This document shows positions 55,540 to 64,000 of a stretch of 64,000 bases of DNA, one piece after another. This DNA is from Nocardioides cremeus. Lineage in GTDB: Bacteria; Actinomycetota; Actinomycetes; Propionibacteriales; Nocardioidaceae. A program made the translations under genes and the position numbers. The notes beneath the pieces were generated by a model. The model searched no databases. It worked only from the letters and a program-made list of their open reading frames with translations, and was not told the origin of the DNA. The stretch spans positions 124,001-188,000 of the forward strand of contig NZ_JAULSC010000003.1 in the NCBI RefSeq assembly GCF_030518195.1, in the 5' to 3' direction. Positions within the stretch are counted from its first letter, which is position 1; each line of letters opens with the position of its first letter.

Positions 55540-56711
55540 GCCGGCACCCCCGGGCGCGGCGCCAGCGCGGTCGCTCCCGCGTCGGCGAGCGCTTCGAGGT
55601 CGAGGTCGGACCGGTCGCCCACGGCGGGCACTGCGTGGCCCGCGTGCCCACCAGCAGCGCCCCCGACGCGCCCCTGCGCGTGGTGTTCGTGCGCCACGCC
55701 GTGCCGGGCGAGCGGGTGGTCCTGCAGGTCACCGAGGGCACCGACGGCGACAAGTTCTGGCGCGCCGACGCCGTCGAGGTGCTCGAGGCCTCGCCGGAGC
55801 GGGTCACCCCGCCGTGCCCCTTCGCGGGGCCGGGGCTGTGCGGCGGCTGCGACTTCCAGCACGTCTCGCTGCCGCACCAGCGCGCGCTCAAGACCGCCGT
55901 GGTGCGGGAGCAGCTCTCGCGCCTGGCCAAGATCGACAGCGACGTCGAGGTCGAGGCGGTCGCCGGCGACCTGCCCGAGCAGCTCGCCGGTCTGCGGTGG
56001 CGCACCCGTGTCAACTACGTCGACCTGGGCGACGGGCGGCGCGGGATGCGCAAGCACCGCTCGCGGGCGACCGTCGAGGTCGACGACTGCCGCATCGCCC
56101 ACCCCGACGCCCGCGAGCCCGCTCCCGGATCGGTCGAGGAGCAGGTCGCCATCGGCGCGGGGGAGCACCGGTTCGCCGTGGCTGCCGACGGCTTCTGGCA
56201 GGTGCACCCCGGGGCGCCGGCAACCCTGGTGACGACGGTCCTGGAGATGCTCGAGCCGCAGGCGGGGGAGCGGGTCCTCGACCTGTACGCCGGCGTGGGA
56301 CTCTTCGCGCGCTTCCTCGCCGACGCGGTCGGGCCAGAGGGGCAGGTCGTGGCGGTCGAGGGCGACCGCACCGCCAGCCTGCACGCGCGCACCAACCTGG
56401 CCGGCGCGACCGCCCGCGTCGAGACCGCCTGCGGCGACGTGGCCGAGGTGCTGGCATCGGCGTACGACGAGCCCTTCGACCTGGTCGTGCTCGACCCGCC
56501 CCGCGAGGGCGCCAAGCGGGCCGTCGTCGACGCCGTGGTCGCGCGCGACCCGCGCCGGATCGCCTACGTGGCCTGCGACCCCGCGGCCCTCGCCCGCGAC
56601 CTGGCCCTGCTGGCCGAGCGGGGCTACGAGCTGCGAGCGCTGCGCGCCTTCGACCTGTTCCCCATGACGCACCACGTCGAGTGCGTGGCGCTGCTGGAGA
56701 AGCAAGCCTGA
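55536..56711 (+). CDS. TRAM-domain RNA (uracil-5-)methyltransferase of RumA/TrmA type
   Basis: 391 residues, GTGA overlap with the permease gene. An N-terminal TRAM domain (VEVGPVAHGGHCVARV) is followed by cysteines PCPFAGPGLCGGCDFQH of a possible Fe-S site. The SAM domain shows FWQVHPGAP, VLDLYAGVGLFARFL, LVVLDPPREGAKRAV, and the catalytic YVACDPAALARDLALL (nucleophile Cys). It methylates uracil in rRNA or tRNA. The last codons (VECVALLEKQA) reappear in altered form at 57750. Confidence 0.88.
   Translation: MSRHPRARRQRGRSRVGERFEVEVGPVAHGGHCVARVPTSSAPDAPLRVVFVRHAVPGERVVLQVTEGTDGDKFWRADAVEVLEASPERVTPPCPFAGPGLCGGCDFQHVSLPHQRALKTAVVREQLSRLAKIDSDVEVEAVAGDLPEQLAGLRWRTRVNYVDLGDGRRGMRKHRSRATVEVDDCRIAHPDAREPAPGSVEEQVAIGAGEHRFAVAADGFWQVHPGAPATLVTTVLEMLEPQAGERVLDLYAGVGLFARFLADAVGPEGQVVAVEGDRTASLHARTNLAGATARVETACGDVAEVLASAYDEPFDLVVLDPPREGAKRAVVDAVVARDPRRIAYVACDPAALARDLALLAERGYELRALRAFDLFPMTHHVECVALLEKQA
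56677..56702 (+). repeat. 26-bp direct repeat, left copy (3' end of the methyltransferase gene)
   Basis: It matches 57750-57775 at 25 of 26 positions, including 20 consecutive bases (56683-56702). In this copy it encodes the C-terminal VECVALLEK of the methyltransferase. Confidence 0.8.
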
Positions 56712-56758
56712 CCCGATGGGTCTTCTCGCCGGCCCGACAGAGAGGCAGACTCGACCTC

Positions 56759-57739
56759 GTGCGGCACGTCAGTCGGAGGCTCCTGGCCCCCGCCGCCCTT
56801 TTGCTGGTCGTCCTGGTCGGCTGCGGGGGTGGCGACCTCCCGGACGGGCGCGCTCCGCTCCCGGGGCCGGGTCCCGAGCCGACGACCGCGGAACGGTCGC
56901 CCGAGCCCGAGCCCGAGCCTGAACCCGAGCCCGAACCGGGACCGAAGGAGCAGCGGATGCTCGACCACGAGCTCCGCGAAGCGGCCTGGGCCGACGACGT
57001 GGCGCGGGCCCGCCGACTGGTGGGGCGTGGGGCGGACGTGAACGCCAAGGACGAGACCCAGCAGTCGGCGTACCTGATCTCGACCAGTGAGGGACACCTC
57101 GAGCTCCTGCGCCTCATGCTGCGGTCGGGCGCCAGGGTCGACGACAAGGACAGCTGGAACGGGACCGGGTTGATCCGCGCCGCCGAGCGCGGCCACTGGC
57201 TCGTCGTCGGCGAGCTGCTGCAGGCCGGGATCGACCGCGACCACATCAACCGCATCGGCTACCAGGCCGTCCACGAGGCCGTGTGGCTCGGCGCGGACAC
57301 ACCGGCGTACGCCGCCACGCTCCGGGTGCTCGCCGCAGGAGGTGTGCGGTTGTCCGACATCTCGCCGTCGGCGGGCCTGACCCCGCTCGAGATGGCCCGC
57401 GAGCGTGGCTTCGGCCGCCTGGAGGCGGTGCTGGAGACCGTGGCCGGAGCCGCGCCCCCGACGAGGCCGGACCGGGCGCTGCTGCGCGCCGCGGAGCGTG
57501 GCGACGCCGAGGCGGTGGCCGTGGCGCTGCGGTCCGGAGCCGACATCGAGGCCCGGGACGAGCGGGGTCGCACCGCCCTGCTGGTCACGGCCGCGCGTGA
57601 CGCCGTCGAGGCTGCGCAGGTCCTGGTCGCGTCGGGCGCCGACCCCGTGGTCGCCGACCGCGACGGGGTCACCCCGCTCGAGCACGCGCGCGAGCGCGGG
57701 TCCCGCGCCTTCGTGGGTCTGCTCCGTGACGCGGACTGA
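56759..57739 (+). CDS. Ankyrin-repeat lipoprotein
   Basis: 326 residues from GTG 56759. A signal peptide ends at lipobox LVGC (Cys about 22), followed by a Glu-Pro repeat linker. Ankyrin repeats follow in two blocks: AWADDVARARRLVGRGADVN, EGHLELLRLMLRSGARVDD, then ERGDAEAVAVALRSGADIEA and ARDAVEAAQVLVASGADPVV. It is presumably anchored outside the membrane and binds another protein. It lies exactly between the two copies of the methyltransferase 3' end, so it may be an insertion. Confidence 0.8.
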   Translation: MRHVSRRLLAPAALLLVVLVGCGGGDLPDGRAPLPGPGPEPTTAERSPEPEPEPEPEPEPGPKEQRMLDHELREAAWADDVARARRLVGRGADVNAKDETQQSAYLISTSEGHLELLRLMLRSGARVDDKDSWNGTGLIRAAERGHWLVVGELLQAGIDRDHINRIGYQAVHEAVWLGADTPAYAATLRVLAAGGVRLSDISPSAGLTPLEMARERGFGRLEAVLETVAGAAPPTRPDRALLRAAERGDAEAVAVALRSGADIEARDERGRTALLVTAARDAVEAAQVLVASGADPVVADRDGVTPLEHARERGSRAFVGLLRDAD

Positions 57740-57749
57740 CCCTTGAGGA

Positions 57750-57783
57750 TCGAGCGCGTGGCGCTGCTGGAGAAGACCCCTTG
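57750..57783 (+). pseudogene. Displaced 3' end of a methyltransferase gene
   Basis: Bases 57750-57782 read IERVALLEKTP and a stop codon (ATC GAG CGC ... CCT TGA at about 57781), parallel to VECVALLEKQA and stop in the intact gene. It has no start and no upstream coding sequence. It looks like the original methyltransferase gene end, left behind after the ankyrin segment arrived with a substitute end. Confidence 0.65.
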
Positions 57784-57793
57784 ATGTCGTGTA

Positions 57794-57807
57794 TCTTGAC
57801 GTCAAGA
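57794..57807. promoter_or_regulatory. Perfect 14-bp palindrome upstream of aconitase
   Basis: TCTTGACGTCAAGA is its own reverse complement and lies 112 bp before the acnA start. It contains TTGACG, a possible -35 hexamer (57796-57801), so a bound dimeric regulator would block or control RNA polymerase directly. The regulator is not known from this window. Confidence 0.55.
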
Positions 57808-57919
57808 GATGTGGCCGACGGGTAAGGGTGGCCTTCCTTTGCTGGCTCCCCGGCCCGGCGGCAAGATGATGCGCAAGCAGCGCCCGTCATCGCAGACGCG
57901 ACAGAGGAGATGTTGGTCA

Positions 57920-60742
<2,823 letters not shown>

Positions 60743-60777
60743 TCCTGCTCGGACTGACCGCACCTGCGCTGCTCACG

Positions 60778-61470
60778 GTGGCCCTGGCCCTCCTGGCCGG
60801 GGCCACCGTGCAGTCGTTGGTGGGCCTGGGGCTCGGGCTCGTCAGCGCGCCGGTGATCACCCTCGTCGAGCCGCGGCTGATGCCCGAGCTGATGCTCTGG
60901 CTGGCCTTCGCGCTGCCCTTCGTCACCCTGGCCTCCGAGCGCGAGGACATCGACTGGCACGGGCTGGGCTGGTCGCTGCCCTCGCGGGTGCTCGGCACCG
61001 CGGTCGGGGTGGTCGCGGTGACCCTTCTCGAGCCCCGGCTGCTCGGGGTCGCGGTCGGTGCGATGGTGCTGGTCGCCGTCGCCCTGACCTGGCGCACCGT
61101 CGTCGTCCCGCTGACCCGCACCTCGCTGGTGGTGGCCGGGGCCGTCTCCGGGGTGACCGGCACCGCCACCTCCATCGGCGGACCGCCGCTGGCGCTGCTC
61201 TACCAGCACCAGCCGCCCCGCACGATCCGTACGACGCTGGCGGTCTACTTCCTGGTCGGCGCGGCCCTCTCGCTGGCCGGGCTCGGCCTGGCCGGCCAGC
61301 TCGACGTCCGATCGTTCCTGCTCGCCGTGACTCTGGCCCCGGTGCTCGCGGTGGGTGCCGTGCTGGGCCGTGTCCTGCGGCCCCGCCTGCCGGAGGCCCG
61401 TGTGCGCGCCGTCGTGCTCGTCGTCTGCGCCTCCTCCGCCCTGGTCCTGCTGGTCCGCAGCCTCGCCTGA
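60778..61470 (+). CDS. TauE/SafE family membrane permease
   Basis: 230 residues, about eight hydrophobic segments in two homologous halves (QSLVGLGLGLVSAPVITLV near the start, SGVTGTATSIGGPPLALLYQ in the middle), the pattern of sulfite/organosulfonate exporters. The GTG at 60778 gives a usual family N-terminus. The open frame extends back to the acnA stop but only offers CTG or ATC. Confidence 0.83.
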   Translation: MALALLAGATVQSLVGLGLGLVSAPVITLVEPRLMPELMLWLAFALPFVTLASEREDIDWHGLGWSLPSRVLGTAVGVVAVTLLEPRLLGVAVGAMVLVAVALTWRTVVVPLTRTSLVVAGAVSGVTGTATSIGGPPLALLYQHQPPRTIRTTLAVYFLVGAALSLAGLGLAGQLDVRSFLLAVTLAPVLAVGAVLGRVLRPRLPEARVRAVVLVVCASSALVLLVRSLA

Positions 61471-61500
61471 CCCGGCGACCCCTCCAGGTGGGTCGCTCGT

Positions 61501-61535
61501 TGCGTAGGTGAGGGTGAGGACCCCGAGGAGGACCG
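61501..61535 (+). promoter_or_regulatory. Conserved leader shared with the second paralog (left copy)
   Basis: GCGTAGG(T/A)GAGGGTGAG, then a CCCC run and GAGGAGGACC, is found here and again at 63362-63394 before the paralogous gene. GAGGAGG is the ribosome binding site. The CGTA (61503-61506) may be the -10 of an ECF-type promoter read by the sigma factor between the two genes. Confidence 0.5.
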
Positions 61536-62858
61536 ATGAGCACGTTGCACGACCGGCTGGCAGACCTGGCCCAGGACGCCCCGCCCGCCCTGCCCGACCC
61601 CGGGCTGTGGGACGTCGCCCGGCGCTACCACCGGCGCCGGCGCGTCGGCACCGGAGTCGCGGTGGCGGCCACGGTCCTGGCGCTCGGGCTGGTCGGCGGC
61701 CTGGGCTGGGTGAAGGCCGATGACGGCATCCAGCCCGCCGGCCCCGGCGCGGCGCCTGCGCTCGCCGACCGGATCTGGGAGCCGAGCCCCTGGCTGCCGG
61801 GCACCGACGACGAGGGTCCGCTGGGTCAGCTGGCAGTGCTGCTGCCGGCCGACCGAGGCGGCTGGACCGGCGCGGAGGACGGCGTGGTCGGGATCTCTGC
61901 GGACACGGGCGAGTACCGGTTCCTCGACCTGCCCGAGGACGCGCTCCGGGACCACGCACTGGCTCCGGACGGTGCGCACGTGGCGTACTGGACCACGGGC
62001 GCGCCGGAGGGGACGCCGCAGACGGCCGGCGGTCAGCAGCTGCCCGTCACCGGGGTCGCGGTCCACGACACCGTCACGGGTCGTACGGTGCAGCACGATG
62101 TCGAGACCGAGCACGGGATCGTCCCCGATGCACTCGTCTGGGCGGACGACGAGACGCTGGTGCTGTCCTACGGCCAGGAGTACGTCGGCGACGACGCCCC
62201 GGCGAAGAAGCAGGGCGGTTCCAGCTTCCCCGAGGGGCTGATGAGCTGGCGGCCCGGCGTCGAGGAGGAGCCCGTGCTGACGGAGGTCAAGGCCGGCGGC
62301 GTCGAGACGAGCAACGGCCGCGGGGCCCTGCTGGTCGAGCGGAGCGACGGCATGGTGCGCTGGGACGTCGAGACGGGGTCCGTGGCCCGGCTGCCCCTGC
62401 CGGGGCGCTCGATGGCCGAGGTGACCGCTCTGGACCAGGCGGGGCGGGCAGCGGCGTACCCGCGAGGGAACCGACACCCCAACGGCATCAGCGTCGTCCG
62501 TCTGGGCGGGCCGCAGGACTCGGTGCAGAGCACCCCCGTTCCAGGAGCCGACACCTTCGCCGTGCTGGCCTGGTTCGACGACGAGCACGTGCTCGCCGAG
62601 CGGTACGCCCCGGACGAGCGGCACACCGAGCTGCAGCGCGTCGACGTGACGACGGGGGAGTCGGAGACGGTGGTCGACCTCCCGGGACCCGGGAACTTCG
62701 CCGGTCAGCTGGCCCTCGGTCTGCTCGACGAGCCCTTCGCGTCTCGCCCGGCGCCTCCGGAGCCGCTCGACCCACGACTGCTCGTCGGGCTCTCGGCGGG
62801 CGTCGTGCTCGTCGGGGGTGCCGCGCTGGTGCGTTGGAGGCGTCGTGCCCGACCGTGA
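61536..62858 (+). CDS. Membrane-anchored extracytoplasmic protein, paralog of the gene at 63398
   Basis: 440 residues. It has a cytoplasmic head of about 36 residues (STLHDRLADLAQDAPPALPD, Arg-rich YHRRRRV), a membrane helix (about 38-58), then a large extracytoplasmic domain with WD/beta-propeller-like features (DPDG-type turns: LAPDGAHVAYW, YRFLDLPEDAL), and a second helix near the C-terminus (LVGLSAGVVLVGGAALV). The layout is that of proteins encoded with SigE-family sigma factors and could act as an anti-sigma or sensor; no zinc anti-sigma motif is visible. The stop overlaps the sigma factor start by 14 bp. Confidence 0.7.
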   Translation: MSTLHDRLADLAQDAPPALPDPGLWDVARRYHRRRRVGTGVAVAATVLALGLVGGLGWVKADDGIQPAGPGAAPALADRIWEPSPWLPGTDDEGPLGQLAVLLPADRGGWTGAEDGVVGISADTGEYRFLDLPEDALRDHALAPDGAHVAYWTTGAPEGTPQTAGGQQLPVTGVAVHDTVTGRTVQHDVETEHGIVPDALVWADDETLVLSYGQEYVGDDAPAKKQGGSSFPEGLMSWRPGVEEEPVLTEVKAGGVETSNGRGALLVERSDGMVRWDVETGSVARLPLPGRSMAEVTALDQAGRAAAYPRGNRHPNGISVVRLGGPQDSVQSTPVPGADTFAVLAWFDDEHVLAERYAPDERHTELQRVDVTTGESETVVDLPGPGNFAGQLALGLLDEPFASRPAPPEPLDPRLLVGLSAGVVLVGGAALVRWRRRARP

Positions 62859-63387
62859 CACCGAGCTGCGTGCCCAGTTCGAGGAGTACGTCGCCGCTCG
62901 TCGGCAGGCGCTGCTGCGCACGGCGTACCTGCTGACGGGCCAGCACGCCGACGCCGAGGACCTCGTGCAGCTCGCGCTGGTCAAGGCGATGCCGCACTGG
63001 GCCAAGATCGCCCACGACCCCGAGCCCTACGTGCGCAAGGTCCTGGCCCGGGAGTCGGTGAGTCGCTGGCGGGGTCGGCGCTGGCGGGAGGTGACGAGCG
63101 ACCGGCTGCCGGAGCGGGAGCAGGTCGGCGCCGACCAGACGGACCGAGCCGCGGTCCGCACCGCCCTCCTGGCGCTGGCCCCGCGGCAGCGCGCAGTGGT
63201 GGTGCTGCGCTACTTCGACGACCTCACCGAGGTGCAGACCGCGCAGGCGCTGGGGATCGCGGTAGGCACCGTGAAGTCGCAGTCACGCGACGCGATGACC
63301 CGGCTGCGTGGGCTGCTCGAGGTCGATCCGGTGAAGGTGCCAACCTCCGGGGCCGCTCACGGCGTAGGAGAGGGTGAGACCCCCTGA
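62845..63387 (+). CDS. SigE-family ECF RNA polymerase sigma factor
   Basis: 180 residues from GTG 62845. Region 2 contains FEEYVAARRQALLRTAYLLT and ADAEDLVQLALVKAMPHWAKI. Region 4 contains LAPRQRAVVVLRYFDDLTEV and the helix-turn-helix QTAQALGIAVGTVKSQSRDA. This matches the actinobacterial SigE/SigL70-type group of small ECF sigma factors. It is sandwiched between two paralogous membrane proteins, likely its regulators or targets. Confidence 0.9.
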   Translation: MPDRDTELRAQFEEYVAARRQALLRTAYLLTGQHADAEDLVQLALVKAMPHWAKIAHDPEPYVRKVLARESVSRWRGRRWREVTSDRLPEREQVGADQTDRAAVRTALLALAPRQRAVVVLRYFDDLTEVQTAQALGIAVGTVKSQSRDAMTRLRGLLEVDPVKVPTSGAAHGVGEGETP

Positions 63388-63394
63388 GGAGGAC
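63362..63394 (+). promoter_or_regulatory. Conserved leader shared with the first paralog (right copy)
   Basis: Aligned with 61501-61535, it keeps GCGTAGG, GAGGGTGAG, the CCCC run and GAGGAGGACC with a few indels. It overlaps the end of the sigma factor gene, so selection acts on both coding and leader functions, which makes the conservation more striking. Confidence 0.5.
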
Positions 63395-63397
63395 CCC

Positions 63398-64000
63398 GTG
63401 AGCGAGACCACCGACCTGCACCGTCGCCTCGACGAGCTGGCCGAGCTGGGGCTGCGCGACGCTGCGCCGGCCCTCGCCGACCAGGCGTGGACCCGGGGGC
63501 GCGCCTGGCAGCGCCGTCGTCGGCAGATGACCGCCCTGGTGGCCGGTGCCGCTGCCCTCGTGGTGCTGGTGGTGGGCGTCGGCGCCCAGCAGCTCGCCTC
63601 GCTCGACACCGCTCCGGCACCGGCCACTCCCGGCGAGGCCGGCCCGCGCCTGCCCGACCGCCTGTACGACGCGTCCGGGTGGTTGCCGGGCACGGAGGGG
63701 GAGCCCCCCGGCGTCCTGTCGGCGGTCGTGGACGGCTACCGCGACGCGGTCTGGGGCGCCGGCGAGCCGGCGCTGCTCGGCATCTCGTCGCAGACCGGCG
63801 CGTACCGCTTCCTCGACCTGCCTGGCCGGGCCCGGACGGAGGAGCCGCAGACCGAGTCGGTGGCGCTGTCACCGGACGGGCGCCGGCTGGCCTACTGGCT
63901 GGAGGGCGAGCCCGACGGCGAGCCCAACCGGGCCGTCGGGTCGGTCGTGGTCGGGGTGGCCGTCCAGGACCTCGTCAGCGGTGAGGTGGTGCGCCACCGC
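63398..64000 (+). CDS. Paralogous membrane-anchored protein (cut by window end)
   Basis: 201 codons visible from GTG 63398. The layout parallels the gene at 61536: a short cytoplasmic head (LHRRLDELAELGLRDAAPAL, basic WQRRRRQM), one membrane helix (MTALVAGAAALVVLVVGVGA, about 44-63), then RLPDRLYDASGWLPGTEGE, YRFLDLPGRA and LSPDGRRLAYW, closely matching RIWEPSPWLPGTDDE, YRFLDLPEDA and LAPDGAHVAYW of the first paralog. The C-terminus lies outside the window. Confidence 0.75.
   Translation, partial: MSETTDLHRRLDELAELGLRDAAPALADQAWTRGRAWQRRRRQMTALVAGAAALVVLVVGVGAQQLASLDTAPAPATPGEAGPRLPDRLYDASGWLPGTEGEPPGVLSAVVDGYRDAVWGAGEPALLGISSQTGAYRFLDLPGRARTEEPQTESVALSPDGRRLAYWLEGEPDGEPNRAVGSVVVGVAVQDLVSGEVVRHR

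Overview
The window is high-GC DNA from an actinobacterium. GTG starts are common and neighbouring genes often overlap by 4 bp. The core gene set is typical of the phylum: SigA with a long Lys/Ala-rich N-terminus, ParE/ParC topoisomerase subunits, SepH, LprG with its P55-like transporter, a ferrochelatase with C-terminal cysteines, and many small actinobacterial DUF proteins. The flavour is Nocardioides-like (Propionibacteriales); that placement is inference from gene content, not a measurement.

Bases 1 to about 19240 are an accessory region that reads as a defence island. It opens with a truncated serine recombinase whose frame breaks near position 312. Next come a small HTH protein, a Gabija-like pair (OLD/TOPRIM ATPase-nuclease plus UvrD-like helicase, 1219-4784), and a convergent DUF559-like nuclease (4858-5763). 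A minus-strand Wadjet-like SMC operon follows (kleisin-like, KITE-like, SMC ATPase and TOPRIM nuclease subunits, 14745 down to 6448), with one unrecognised gene downstream (5865-6374). The last island gene is a 1313-residue AAA/STAND-type ATPase (14926-18867). It lies between a decayed 5' end of an HhH-GPD glycosylase gene (14822-14922) and the intact gene (19240-19815). The two 5' ends share a 13-bp direct repeat, as expected if a 4.4-kb cassette inserted there and supplied a replacement gene start.

From 19240 rightward the window is core genome: sigA (19994-21484), topoisomerase subunit B (22186-24300), a secreted GH3 glycosidase, carbonic anhydrase, and a minus-strand cluster topoisomerase subunit A-LprG-MFS (31871-26825). 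Divergent from it is a GNAT/acyl-CoA-synthetase-like protein. Then come a sulfotransferase, a phosphodiesterase, thymidine kinase, a sulfurtransferase, a two-domain fatty-acyl reductase, sepH, a TRIC channel, a sugar-lactone oxidase, ferrochelatase, inositol monophosphatase and DUF4193. They are followed by dUTPase with DUF3710, an OB-fold protein and DUF3159, two TrkA/RCK proteins divergent from a KimA-like potassium permease, a TRAM-domain RNA methyltransferase, an ankyrin lipoprotein, aconitase, a TauE-type permease, and a SigE-family sigma factor between two paralogous membrane proteins. The second paralog is cut by the window end.

Two points cut across the map. Many start codons are preceded by a TAnnnT box only 6-8 nt upstream, which suggests leaderless transcripts. 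Twice (HhH-GPD 5' end, RNA methyltransferase 3' end) an accessory gene is flanked by an intact gene end and a displaced, homologous gene end, suggesting insertion that rebuilds the target gene.
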